A stretch of DNA of 18,292 nucleotides from Hyphomicrobiales bacterium (GCA_027069645.1 JALXEI010000166.1:1-18292), one strand, 5' to 3'. Numbered from the stretch's first letter, positions 6,394 to 13,373 are shown. Numbers and translations: made by a program. The notes: generated by a model from the sequence alone, not told the origin.

Positions 6394-6954
6394 GTGGTGG
6401 TGGAGATCAAACCGATGCCGCGCGGTACCGGCTTCACCTTTTTCAATTCGATCACCGGCGGCGTGGTCCCCAAACAGTATATTCCGGCCGTCGAGCATGG
6501 GATTGAGGAGTATCTGGGGTCGGGGCCGCTGGGCTTTCCGGTTGTCGATTTGTCTGTCGAGTTGAAGGATGGTTCCTGTCACAGCGTTGACAGTTCCGAG
6601 CAGGCCTTTCGCATGGCCGGGATTGTGGCCATGAAAGAGGGCATGCCGCAGTGCAATCCTGTCTTGCTGGAGCCGGTCATGGATGTGGAAATTGCCATTC
6701 CTTCCGATGCCACAGCCCGCATCAACGGCATTGTTTCCAGCCACCGCGGCCAGATTCTGGGGTTTGATGCGCGTCCTGGCTGGCCGGGGTGGGATCTGGT
6801 TCATGCCCATATGCCACAGGCCGAACTGCAACGCCTGATCGTTGATATACGTTCGGCAACGGCGGGTGTTGGTACTTTTACATTCAAATTCGACCATCTT
6901 GCCGAAGTTAATGGCCGGCTGCGCGAACAGGTGTTATCAAAATATGCGGCCTGA
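6394..6954 (+). CDS. EF-G-like protein, C-terminal part (domains IV-V)
   Basis: The frame continues directly after the TAA in the same phase. Possible restart codons are GTG at 6394, 6397 or 6400, or ATG at 6415; none has a clear ribosome binding site (only GGTGATGTGG precedes). The remaining sequence holds the rest of domain IV (TGGVVPKQYIPAVEHGIEEY, GPLGFPVVDLSVEL) and domain V (LLEPVMDVEIAIPSDATARI, RGQILGFD, IRSATAGVGTF). Conservation to the last residues suggests little decay since the stop arose. Independent production of this piece is possible but unsupported; it is listed so that the coding remnant is not lost. Confidence 0.4.
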   Translation: MVVEIKPMPRGTGFTFFNSITGGVVPKQYIPAVEHGIEEYLGSGPLGFPVVDLSVELKDGSCHSVDSSEQAFRMAGIVAMKEGMPQCNPVLLEPVMDVEIAIPSDATARINGIVSSHRGQILGFDARPGWPGWDLVHAHMPQAELQRLIVDIRSATAGVGTFTFKFDHLAEVNGRLREQVLSKYAA

Positions 6955-7014
6955 ACCGGAGCGGGGCACCATTCGGGCCTCCTCATGACAGCCACCAGAT
7001 AAACAGGAGACAGA

Positions 7015-7425
7015 ATGATGGACGAGAAGCACGGGACATTTGGCTGGAACGAACTGATGACCTCGGATGTAGAAGGCGCAAAGGCTTTTTATGGCGCCGT
7101 TCTGGGGTGGGGGGCTCATGATGTGCAAATGGCCAATCCGGCCAGCCCGGCCAAAGAGGGCGAACCTGCCTATACCTTGTGGACGGCTGGTGATTTGCAG
7201 GTCGGTGGCGCCATGAAACTTGAGGGGCAGGGCATGGAAAATGTTCCGCCGCACTGGTTGAGTTATGTCAATGTGGAGAATGTCGACGAGACGGTTAAAA
7301 AGGTCGAGGCACACGGCGGCAAGGTCATGGTCGGGCCGCTTGATGTGCAGGGCATTGGCCGCTTTTATATCATTGCCGATCCGCAAGGGGCCGTGCTCGG
7401 GCTCGGAACCAGCACGATGAAATGA
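7015..7425 (+). CDS. VOC-family (glyoxalase/bleomycin-resistance fold) protein
   Basis: The 136-residue product is a tandem beta-alpha-beta-beta-beta protein of the vicinal oxygen chelate superfamily, cytoplasmic and of unknown substrate. FGWNELMTSDVEGAKAFYGA at 9-28 is the usual first strand and helix. PPHWLSYVNVENVDETVKKV marks the second module, and GRFYIIADPQGAVLGL the closing strands. The glutamate often found as the last metal ligand in this C-terminal strand is not obvious, so metal binding is uncertain. AGGAGA precedes the start; translation could begin at either of two adjacent ATGs (7015 or 7018). It lies 60 bp after the EF-G-like gene on the same strand with no terminator between them and may share its transcript. 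Confidence 0.85.
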   Translation: MMDEKHGTFGWNELMTSDVEGAKAFYGAVLGWGAHDVQMANPASPAKEGEPAYTLWTAGDLQVGGAMKLEGQGMENVPPHWLSYVNVENVDETVKKVEAHGGKVMVGPLDVQGIGRFYIIADPQGAVLGLGTSTMK

Positions 7426-7553
7426 TACGCAACGGCGTAAGCGATGACTTGTGTCGACTTGTGTATCTCTCTGAAAGGGCAGCGGTCTGACATCGGCATA
7501 CGGGTTGGTTTCAAGGGCGGTTGGCAGGACACAATCTCCGTGCGTTCTGTATG

Positions 7554-7724
7554 CCGGTTTCCTGTATCCCGCCCGGTTGGTCAATCATTCCGCTCCCCGG
7601 CCCTGAGCCGGGGTCCAGGGCCACAGACCGTGCGAAACCTGTCGTCCCGCATCCCCCACGAGTCCCGTCGCGCACCTCTGGCCCCGGCGCTCCGCTCCGG
7701 CCGGGAAGCGAAATGTCAAACCGG
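7554..7724. repeat. Palindromic intergenic repeat, copy 2
   Basis: An imperfect 171-bp palindrome. The outer arms CCGGTTT/AAACCGG are at 7554-7560 and 7718-7724. The middle arms 7586-7602 and 7699-7715 match at 15 of 17 positions, and a GC-rich core pairs around GAGCCGGGG (7605-7613) with CCCCGGCGCTC (7682-7692). Its left half resembles the reverse complement of the repeat at 3774-3935. It fills the 336-bp gap between the VOC gene and the hydrolase, where I see no gene. Whether it also acts as a terminator for these two converging genes is unclear, since it lacks a T-run. Confidence 0.7.
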
Positions 7725-7761
7725 ATAGAAAAAAGAGAGCAGATTTTTTCGCATTCTGATA

Positions 7762-8565
7762 TTACAGGGTTGCAAGGATCCTCGCCAGCAAAATGCCGTC
7801 GGCCGGATGCAGGGCATGATCCCCGACCGAAAGCCAGGTTCTGGCTCTTCCTCGCAGGGCAGGGACCATGTTCATATCCTGGCGCCAGCCAACAGTGACC
7901 TGATCTCCGGCAACGGGATTGCCATTACGGGTGCGGATAACAGAGATATATATCGCTTTCGGGTGGGGGGTGCGGTTGAGCCAGCCAAGAATATTATAGG
8001 GTCCCTCACGTCCGAGGTCCCGGTAAAGAATGCGCGAGCGGTTAATGGTTCCGGCCCCCATGAAAGGTGCAAACCAGGAAAGGGGACTATTGGCGACCGA
8101 ACGCCCCAGATCCGCCATGCGCGACCCCAGGTGAGGTGAGGCTATGGTAATAAGGCCGTCAACATGAAGGCCCGGATAACGAACCATTGCCAGACGCGAG
8201 GCCACACCGCCTGCCGAATGACCAACCAGAAAGACCCGCTCGCCCGGGTGACGCTTTCTGGCCAGTGCCACATAACCGGCAATGATATTCGCCTGTACGC
8301 CGAGCGGCGCTTCGGTGGGAAGATCAAGGGTGTAGAAGCGTTTTTTGCCTGCAATCGTGATTTTTGGTCCCAGGGGGCCAAGGCGTCCGGTGGTCAGATG
8401 CCCGGCATCCCGCCAGCCGGCCCGTTGCAGACCAAAGGTGATGCCGTTGCCGCGCCAGCTATGGGCGGAACCCAGATAGCCGGGAACCAGCAACAGTGTA
8501 TCGGCAAGAGCAGCTTGCGGCGACAGCATAAAAAGCAGTGCAAGGAGCACCGGAAACCTGATCAT
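7762..8565 (-). CDS. Exported alpha/beta hydrolase, lipase/PGAP1-like
   Basis: The 267-residue product has a short Sec signal peptide (MIRFPVLLALLFMLSPQAALA, cleavage near residue 21) and should act in the periplasm or outside. The mature part opens with TLLLVPGYLGSAHSW, an oxyanion-hole strand. GHSAGG at 115-120 is the nucleophile elbow with Ser117. TIASPHLGSRMADLG is a typical lipase continuation. A candidate catalytic aspartate lies in VAGDQVTVGW, and the histidine is H250 or H253 in VGDHALHPADG. The 8565 start is preferred over 8649: GGGGAG lies just upstream and the longer form would put a second hydrophobic stretch before the signal peptide. The fold is secure; the substrate (acylglycerol, polyester or other ester) cannot be told. 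It diverges from the cytochrome gene at 8890. Confidence 0.85.
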   Translation of the reverse strand: MIRFPVLLALLFMLSPQAALADTLLLVPGYLGSAHSWRGNGITFGLQRAGWRDAGHLTTGRLGPLGPKITIAGKKRFYTLDLPTEAPLGVQANIIAGYVALARKRHPGERVFLVGHSAGGVASRLAMVRYPGLHVDGLITIASPHLGSRMADLGRSVANSPLSWFAPFMGAGTINRSRILYRDLGREGPYNILGWLNRTPHPKAIYISVIRTRNGNPVAGDQVTVGWRQDMNMVPALRGRARTWLSVGDHALHPADGILLARILATL

Positions 8566-8652
8566 TTGACAACTCCCCTGAACCCTGATCCCTCCAGCAT
8601 GGAGGGCGATGAATATTATGATTGTTATATATTTCAGTGACTTCTTCAATCG

Positions 8653-8675
8653 ATATTGATCAGCAGCGTCAATAT
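8653..8675. promoter_or_regulatory. Inverted repeat ATATTGA-N9-TCAATAT between divergent genes
   Basis: Perfect 7-bp arms (8653-8659 and 8669-8675) around a 9-nt spacer lie in the 324-bp gap between the hydrolase and the tetraheme cytochrome. It has the form of a dimer-binding operator and is closer to the hydrolase start (about 90 bp). No regulator is assigned and the fit could be chance. I see no gene elsewhere in the gap. Confidence 0.3.
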
Positions 8676-8889
8676 GACATCAACGGGAGAGGGGCGCAGG
8701 TCCTTGCCTTCAGAGCGCGTCGCTCCCCGTAACTTCGTCACCAGCAGGTAAAAACAGGCTGGAAAATGTCTGTATCATCGTCTAGAGTGCGAAAAAAATG
8801 CATTTCCATGCAGACAAGAACAAACGCTTAATAAACACAAAATGTTTCTGGCGCCTGCGTTGCCTGATATCTCGAGAGGGGGGAATTCC

Positions 8890-9537
8890 ATGAGCTACGA
8901 TCCCAAACCACGACACTGGGTTGTCAAACTGTTGCTGCTTAGTCCGGTGTTTCTTCTCGGGATGTTTTTTGCGCTGCAATTCAGTGTGGCCCTGCATATG
9001 ACCAATGAAACGGATTTTTGCACCTCATGCCATTCCATGCAGATTAATCTGAAGGAATATAAAAAGACGGTGCACTATCAAAACCATTCGGGCGTCAGGG
9101 CCATATGCTCGGATTGTCATGTTCCGAAAGCCTTTTTGCCCAAAATGGTCGCCAAGGTGATGGCCGCAAAAGATGTCTATCACGAATTGCTGGGAACCCT
9201 GAATACAAAAGAAAAATATGAGAAGCACCGCTGGGACATGGCCCGGCGTGTATGGGCCAAAATGAGGGCTACGGATTCGCGTGAATGTCGCTCCTGTCAT
9301 TCCTGGGATGCCATGAAGTACGGGGTTCGCGATGAGGATGATGATGTCAGACCTCAGGGGAAACGTGCTCGCAAACGCCACCAGCGGGCTCAAAAGCAGG
9401 GAAAGACCTGTATCGACTGTCACCAGGGAATCGCCCACGAGGAACCGGAAGAACCCGAGGAGTCGGAAGGCCGCGAACAACATGTTTCGTCCTTGCAGTC
9501 TTCCTCACCGGCGGGCAGCCGTCGCAAGGGGCTGTAG
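8890..9537 (+). CDS. NapC/NirT-family tetraheme cytochrome c
   Basis: The 215-residue membrane-anchored cytochrome has one N-terminal transmembrane helix (about residues 11-36) with the heme domain in the periplasm. Four CxxCH sites are present: CTSCH (44-48), CSDCH (73-77), CRSCH (133-137) and CIDCH (174-178). The first is followed by SM, giving the CxxCHxM arrangement in which methionine ligates heme 1 in NapC/NrfH proteins. Family members usually take electrons from quinol and pass them to a periplasmic partner. The tail after heme 4 is acidic and then basic, with no recognised motif. I took the start at 8890 after GAGAGGGGGG, not 8842. It precedes fccAB by 629 bp on the same strand, so exchange of electrons between quinone and flavocytochrome is plausible but unproven. 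Confidence 0.9.
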   Translation: MSYDPKPRHWVVKLLLLSPVFLLGMFFALQFSVALHMTNETDFCTSCHSMQINLKEYKKTVHYQNHSGVRAICSDCHVPKAFLPKMVAKVMAAKDVYHELLGTLNTKEKYEKHRWDMARRVWAKMRATDSRECRSCHSWDAMKYGVRDEDDDVRPQGKRARKRHQRAQKQGKTCIDCHQGIAHEEPEEPEESEGREQHVSSLQSSSPAGSRRKGL

Positions 9538-10054
9538 GCGCCCGGACCGCATCGGGTGTAACGGACCTGAACAAAAATTTCTTCCCTGTTATTACTGTCC
9601 GCTTCAGGAACGTAGCGGCCGGGAAGGTTCCCGGAGCCACCAGCTGCATCCGGTTTGTCTCGTTTCGAACCGGCTTCCCTGACCTCGTCTGTGATTTCCC
9701 CCATACATCATATCTCTGCTGGACAAAAGGTAAAACTTCATCTAGATTCTTTCTCGGGTCGCTATGCCACACGGCGATGGCGTCCCTGTTGCGATGAAAA
9801 ATCGTACAATAATGCCAAGAAACAGACCGGAACAAAAATAAGAACCGGAAAATCTGTCAACATTGTTTGCCTGAGGAAGTTGGGAGTAATCCTGAGTATA
9901 ATGAGACCATAGATTTTCTTGTGTCCACCGGTGAACGCGGCGGACCATTTGCTGTGTCCGGCTTTCGGGTCGGCAGGTTTCGGCAAGAGCCGGAGCTGAT
10001 GCATTGATCAGTGGGCATTATATTGGTTATTTCGCATGAACTTCCTGGTTGAAT
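9538..10054. other. Intergenic stretch without a recognisable gene
   Basis: None of the short frames between the tetraheme cytochrome and fccA has a ribosome binding site or a recognisable product. A weak promoter-like pair (CTGATG, 17 bp, TATATT with the -10 near 10020) is the only fccAB promoter candidate I see. I find no terminator with a T-run after the cytochrome gene, so readthrough into fccAB cannot be excluded. Confidence 0.3.
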
Positions 10055-10084
10055 AAAAACCGGCCTGGGAAAAAACCGGGCCTG
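10055..10084 (+). repeat. Tandem direct repeat upstream of fccA
   Basis: AAAAACCGGCCTG (10055-10067) recurs as AAAAACCGGGCCTG (10071-10084), differing by one inserted G at a 16-bp spacing. The two copies can also fold into a hairpin, GGCCTGG (10062-10068) with CCGGGCC (10076-10082). It lies about 85 bp before the fccA start and may be a regulator site or a leader structure. Confidence 0.4.
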
Positions 10085-10088
10085 ACAG

Positions 10089-10113
10089 GACGGATTTTGG
10101 TCAAAAATCCGTC
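10089..10113 (+). promoter_or_regulatory. Stem-loop in the fccA upstream region
   Basis: GACGGATTTT (10089-10098) and AAAATCCGTC (10104-10113) form a perfect 10-bp stem with a 5-nt loop. It ends about 40 bp before the fccA ribosome binding site and has no T-run, so it is not an ordinary terminator. An mRNA-stability element or an operator palindrome are both possible. Confidence 0.45.
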
Positions 10114-10166
10114 AGTAGTCGAATTGAGTCGGGTTGAGAGAAGTTAACAAGAAAGGAAAATGGGAA

Positions 10167-10790
10167 ATGGTCATCAAAACCATAGCCGGCGCATTGCTGG
10201 TTGCCGGGCTTGCATTTGGAATATCGAATGCTGCCCTTGCTGACAAGAAAATGGCTCCAAAAACGCTGATGGGCGCGAGTGCACAGGCGCTTTCCGATAC
10301 CTGTGCGGGATGTCATGGAACAGATGGTGCCAGCGGGGGACCCGGTACACCTACAATTGGCGGCCTGTCCAAGGCCTACTTTGTTGAACTGATGAAGGGG
10401 TTCAAATCCGGCGATATCCCCGGGACGATTATGGGGCGAATTGCGAAAGGATATAGTGACGAGGAAATCGAAAAAATCGCGTCTCATTTTTCCGGCCTGA
10501 AATTTGTGCCGGCCAAACAGGCTTTTGATGCTGCGAAGGCCAAAAAAGGAGCGAAGACACACGAAAAATATTGCGAAAAGTGCCACAGCGATGGTGGTAC
10601 CAATACAGAGGATGATACGGGTCGACTTGCCGGGCAATGGACTCACTATCTGCAATCCACAATGGCTGATTTTATTTCAGGCAAACGTGATATGACGCGA
10701 AAAATGAAAAAGCGGGTCATGAAACTCCATAAAAAAGGGGGAGATGCTGCCTTTGATGAACTGATGAACTATTACGCATCGCAGCAATAA
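10167..10790 (+). CDS. fccA: Flavocytochrome c sulfide dehydrogenase, diheme cytochrome subunit
   Basis: The 207-residue periplasmic cytochrome has a Sec signal peptide (about residues 1-26, ending NAALA). Two cytochrome c4-like halves follow, with hemes at CAGCH (46-50) and CEKCH (136-140). Met89 in TIMGRIAKGYSDEEI is the likely axial ligand of heme 1; Met176 or Met180 may serve heme 2. As FccA it accepts electrons from the FAD of FccB and passes them to soluble cytochrome c. I chose ATG 10167, after AAAGGA at a fitting distance; the longer TTG-initiated frame from 10134 would put a charged tail before the signal peptide. fccB follows 23 bp downstream. The pairing with fccB makes the identification firm, since c4-like cytochromes alone are generic. 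Confidence 0.9.
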   Translation: MVIKTIAGALLVAGLAFGISNAALADKKMAPKTLMGASAQALSDTCAGCHGTDGASGGPGTPTIGGLSKAYFVELMKGFKSGDIPGTIMGRIAKGYSDEEIEKIASHFSGLKFVPAKQAFDAAKAKKGAKTHEKYCEKCHSDGGTNTEDDTGRLAGQWTHYLQSTMADFISGKRDMTRKMKKRVMKLHKKGGDAAFDELMNYYASQQ

Positions 10791-10813
10791 TCACCCGGAA
10801 ATCAAGGAGACAA

Positions 10814-12127
10814 ATGAAAATGGCTAAAAGAATCAACCGCAGAAATTTTATACAATCGGCAGGTGCCGTGACAGCAGCCGGTGTTATCGGTATGCCAGGC
10901 CTTGCTCTTGGCGCTGGTAAAAAAGTCGTCGTGGTGGGCGGTGGAACGGGGGGTGCAACAGCAGCCAAATATCTCAAGCGCGCCGACCCGGCCATTGAGG
11001 TGACGCTGATCGAGCCCAACAAAACCTATTACACCTGCTATCTGTCAAACGTTTACGTCATTGGCGGTGGCAAGGGCATTGAAAGTATCGCTCACAGTTA
11101 TGACGGTCTTGCCAAACATGGAGTCAAGGTTGTCCATGACTATGTCACAGGCATTGACGCGGCGGCGAAAAAGGTGACCACAAAGGGGGGGGCAACAATC
11201 GAATATGATCGCTGCATTGTTTCGCCAGGTATCGATTTTAAATGGGAATCGACACCAGGTTATGATGAAGCGGCCTCCGGTACGATAGCACACGCATGGA
11301 AAGCGGGGCCCCAAACCGCGATGTTGCGCAAACAGCTTGAGGAAATGAAGGATGGCGGAACATTTTTGCTGGCACCGCCTCCCAATCCTTTCCGCTGTCC
11401 TCCCGGACCATATGAGCGGGCTTCCCAGGTCGCAGCCTATTTCAAAAAACACAAACCGAAATCGAAGGTCCTTATTCTGGATCCAAAGGGCAAGTTTTCC
11501 AAATTCGGCCTGTTCAAGCAGGCCTGGGGCAAGCTCTACGGTTTCAAGGAAGGCTCTGATGAGGGGATGATCGTCTGGCGCGGTACACCGAAAGGCTCAG
11601 ACGATAACAAAATCGTCAAGGTTGATGTCGCCGGCAAGTCAATCGAAACCGGATTTGGCTCTGAAAAAGGCGATGTCCTTAATATCATTCCGGCTCAAAA
11701 GGCCGGGAAGATCGCGTTTGCGGCCGGCCTTACCAAAGGAGACTGGTGTCCCGTCAATCTGCGGACTTTTGAAAGCACCATTCACAAGGACATTTATGTC
11801 ATTGGTGACAGTGCTGCTGCAAAGGGCCTGCCGAAATCGGGTTATGCAGCCAATTCCGAAGCCAAGGTCGCTGCGGCTGCTGTTGCGGCTTCACTGAACG
11901 GAAAAGACGCACCTGTCCCCGCCTATGTCAACACCTGCTATTCCATTGCCGGACCTGGCTATGGCTTCTCGGTCGCAGCGGTTTATCGTCTCAAGGAAGA
12001 TGGTTCCAAGGTTCAGAAAGTTTCTGGCGGGTTGACGCCATCGGATGCTTCGAAGAGCACGCTGGCCAGCGAGGAGACCTATGCTCACAGCTGGTATAAA
12101 AATATCACTAGCGATATTTTTGGCTAG
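10814..12127 (+). CDS. fccB: Flavocytochrome c sulfide dehydrogenase, flavoprotein subunit
   Basis: Oxidises sulfide to sulfur or polysulfide in the periplasm, with FccA as electron acceptor. The 437-residue precursor has a twin-arginine signal (NRRNFIQSAG, residues 8-17), consistent with folded export of a flavoprotein. The dinucleotide-binding motif VVVVGGGTGGATAAKY begins the mature part. Cys75 in TYYTCYLSN corresponds to mature Cys42 of Allochromatium FccB, which binds FAD covalently. Cys195 in FRCPPGPYERASQ and Cys375 in YVNTCYSI match the redox-active disulfide pair next to the flavin. IYVIGDSA and PKSGYAANSEAKVAAAA are the second FAD region, and the end, AHSWYKNITSDIFG, is family-typical. 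Every key residue is present, so a working enzyme is expected. AAGGAG precedes the start at a good distance. Confidence 0.95.
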   Translation: MKMAKRINRRNFIQSAGAVTAAGVIGMPGLALGAGKKVVVVGGGTGGATAAKYLKRADPAIEVTLIEPNKTYYTCYLSNVYVIGGGKGIESIAHSYDGLAKHGVKVVHDYVTGIDAAAKKVTTKGGATIEYDRCIVSPGIDFKWESTPGYDEAASGTIAHAWKAGPQTAMLRKQLEEMKDGGTFLLAPPPNPFRCPPGPYERASQVAAYFKKHKPKSKVLILDPKGKFSKFGLFKQAWGKLYGFKEGSDEGMIVWRGTPKGSDDNKIVKVDVAGKSIETGFGSEKGDVLNIIPAQKAGKIAFAAGLTKGDWCPVNLRTFESTIHKDIYVIGDSAAAKGLPKSGYAANSEAKVAAAAVAASLNGKDAPVPAYVNTCYSIAGPGYGFSVAAVYRLKEDGSKVQKVSGGLTPSDASKSTLASEETYAHSWYKNITSDIFG

Positions 12128-12172
12128 GCTGACAGGTTGTACCAGGCATTTCGTTTCCGGTTGGAAATGAGG

Positions 12173-12206
12173 AATAAAGCGAGGTTCGCAAGAGCCTCGC
12201 TTTATT
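12173..12206. terminator. Bidirectional intrinsic terminator between fccB and the ftsL-like gene
   Basis: A perfect 12-bp stem, AATAAAGCGAGG (12173-12184) with CCTCGCTTTATT (12195-12206), has a 10-nt loop. It gives a T-rich run on each strand (CTTTATTT on plus, CTTTATTCC on minus). It stands 45 bp after fccB and 54 bp beyond the end of the converging ftsL-like gene, so it can serve both. Confidence 0.8.
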
Positions 12207-12260
12207 TGTGTCAGGTTTCCGCGAAGCAGGTATCACAGCGGAGTTTTTTTGTTTCTCGAC

Positions 12261-12542
12261 TTATTCTGTTGTTTTTTTCGCCTTTTCCGGGATAACAAAC
12301 TGCTCCGGTTCAGGGGGGTGCATTTTCAGAAATTTGCGCGCCAGTTTTTCGATACGTGCCGGGCGGGTCAGAAAAGCCCATTCGGCGCGCAATTCGGTTA
12401 TGGCGCGCTGTTCTTTTTCGATCTCGTGCAGAAGTTTTCTTTCCTGTCGCTGCAACTGCCATGTCTCCACCTGGACGACATAGATCCCGGCCATGAGGCC
12501 CGCAAACAGCAAGGGAAGAAGAGGTTTTATCAATTTGCGCAT
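12261..12542 (-). CDS. ftsL: FtsL-like small bitopic membrane protein
   Basis: The 93-residue product has a short basic cytoplasmic tip, one transmembrane helix (about residues 6-24), a periplasmic heptad-like segment (25-55) and a conserved-looking LRAEWAFLTRPARIEKLARK (51-70), the pattern of alphaproteobacterial FtsL. FtsL works with FtsB and FtsQ in the divisome. Normally it sits between mraW (rsmH) and ftsI in the dcw cluster; here it is alone, 21 bp after tRNA-Thr. That could mean a relocated gene or a paralogue, and I cannot see whether the dcw cluster keeps another. No Shine-Dalgarno sequence stands before the ATG; the leader after tRNA cleavage would be about 21 nt. The small coiled-coil class is easily misnamed, so the gene symbol is tentative. 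Confidence 0.65.
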   Translation of the reverse strand: MRKLIKPLLPLLFAGLMAGIYVVQVETWQLQRQERKLLHEIEKEQRAITELRAEWAFLTRPARIEKLARKFLKMHPPEPEQFVIPEKAKKTTE

Positions 12543-12563
12543 ATGATTTACATCATCATTTGC

Positions 12564-12639
12564 TGGTGCCGGCTGAGAGGATCGAACTCCCGACCTACTG
12601 ATTACAAATCAGCCGCTCTACCATCTGAGCTAAGCCGGC
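12564..12639 (-). tRNA. tRNA-Thr (anticodon UGU)
   Basis: A 76-nt cloverleaf on the minus strand. The acceptor stem GCCGGCT pairs with AGCCGGC, the discriminator base is A and CCA is encoded. The D arm has the usual TAGCTCAGATGGTAGAGC, the anticodon loop is TT-TGT-AA (anticodon TGT, reading ACA), and the T arm contains GTTCGATCC. Its 3' end is 21 nt before the ftsL-like start codon, with no terminator between them. Confidence 0.96.
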
Positions 12640-12709
12640 GGCAAGGCAAACCGGGTTGCAAAACCGGTGTTTGCGCAGTCATAATCCCGTCAATACGGGA
12701 CAGAAGAAA

Positions 12710-12738
12710 GCTATAACTGTTTGCGGGCTGTGTGACAA
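12710..12738 (-). promoter_or_regulatory. Probable promoter of tRNA-Thr and the ftsL-like gene
   Basis: On the minus strand, TTGTCA (12733-12738), a 17-bp spacer and TATAGC (12710-12715) precede the tRNA by about 70 bp. The start would be near 12703, leaving a 5' leader for RNase P to remove. A small hairpin, CCCGT/ACGGG, lies in that leader. Confidence 0.45.
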
Positions 12739-12845
12739 GTATTTGTAACAATGTCCTGTGGGAACTGTGCCCCGGGTCATTCCGGGGGTGGTTTCGGCCG
12801 GTTGCTTTCATCTGGCAATTTCTGTGAGCTGATCTCTGTTTATCC

Positions 12846-12875
12846 TTGAGTCCGGTTTGAATATTGGCGTATAAT
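12846..12875 (+). promoter_or_regulatory. Probable promoter of the small membrane protein gene
   Basis: TTGAGT (12846-12851), an 18-bp spacer and a perfect TATAAT (12870-12875). The start would be near 12882, giving a leader of about 93 nt. It points away from the tRNA promoter, and the two occupy the 335-bp gene-free gap. Confidence 0.5.
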
Positions 12876-12974
12876 ATATATCGTCAGGACAGGTTTGCCA
12901 GTAAGACGGTCGTGCGGGGAGTCGTGCCTGGCCGGATTTGTCGGCATCAGGACCATATTTTCAGGAGATGCATC

Positions 12975-13325
12975 ATGCCGGAATTTTTCAAGCTGCTGGC
13001 GCGGAACCTTGTCATTGGCGCACTGGCCGGGTGGATAACGCTCGCCGGTCTGATTGTCTCCAATGTGGCGGGTCTTGGCGATATTATCCGGGCCTCAAAT
13101 CATCCCCTGTTGCCCGTTGTCATTCTGGCCTTCGGTTTCTTTATCACCTTTGGCAGTCTTGCGATGGGCGCCGCCATTATGCTGTTGCCCCGGGATCATG
13201 ACAGGGGGAAGGGTAGCGGCCTTCGGGTTCATACGCTTCTGGCCGGTCTGCAAATATTATGGTCACGTCGCAAGGCCGACCCCAAACCTGTTGCTGTTCC
13301 GGTTGGAAATGATCACCGGTATTAG
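12975..13325 (+). CDS. Small membrane protein with two predicted helices, function unknown
   Basis: I do not recognise a named family. The 116-residue product has two strongly hydrophobic segments, about residues 10-32 (LVIGALAGWITLAGLIVSNV) and 44-69 (LLPVVILAFGFFITFGSLAM). A basic cytoplasmic-looking tail follows from about residue 72 (PRDHDRGKG to the end, rich in R and K). The positive-inside rule would put both ends in the cytoplasm. AGGAG at 12963-12967 precedes the ATG at 12975, so the longer frame opening at 12864 is not used. Its own promoter is at 12846-12875. The next gene, 101 bp downstream, appears to have a separate promoter. That it is a real gene is well supported by the binding site, promoter and composition. 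Confidence 0.75.
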   Translation: MPEFFKLLARNLVIGALAGWITLAGLIVSNVAGLGDIIRASNHPLLPVVILAFGFFITFGSLAMGAAIMLLPRDHDRGKGSGLRVHTLLAGLQILWSRRKADPKPVAVPVGNDHRY

Positions 13326-13373
13326 GCCGGGACAAAAGTCTCTCCCGTCATTGACAGTTTGTCGGCGCGTCAT

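Larger units (their letters stand above)
4912..6954 (+). pseudogene. EF-G-like translational GTPase interrupted by one in-frame TAA
   Basis: Read through, this is a 680-codon frame covering a whole elongation factor G-like protein of the type found beside canonical fusA in alphaproteobacteria. Domains in order: GTPase (about 15-260), beta-barrel domain II (about 270-370), domain III (about 380-455), domain IV (about 456-590) and domain V (about 595-675). Codon 484 (6361-6363) is TAA, between GRHK and QSGGHGQFGD, where relatives usually have a second lysine (HKKQSGGHGQ). One AAA-to-TAA change would explain it; frame and length are otherwise intact and conservation is equal on both sides. The start has an ideal AAGGAGG site at 4898-4904. 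It may be a recent nonsense mutation, a sequencing error, a readthrough site or a gene now split in two. Confidence 0.75.

Noticed and set aside
4831..6897. 688-residue open frame on the minus strand opposite the EF-G-like gene
   Set aside because: The plus strand has a full conserved EF-G domain series and a strong ribosome binding site. The antisense product matches no recognisable family; it is a codon-bias shadow.
9742..10004. Short overlapping minus-strand frames between the tetraheme cytochrome and fccA
   Set aside because: No ribosome binding site and no family features; two overlapping frames are equally open.
10134..10166. TTG-initiated N-terminal extension of FccA
   Set aside because: It would place a charged 11-residue tail before a normal signal peptide, and the ATG at 10167 has a good AAAGGA site.
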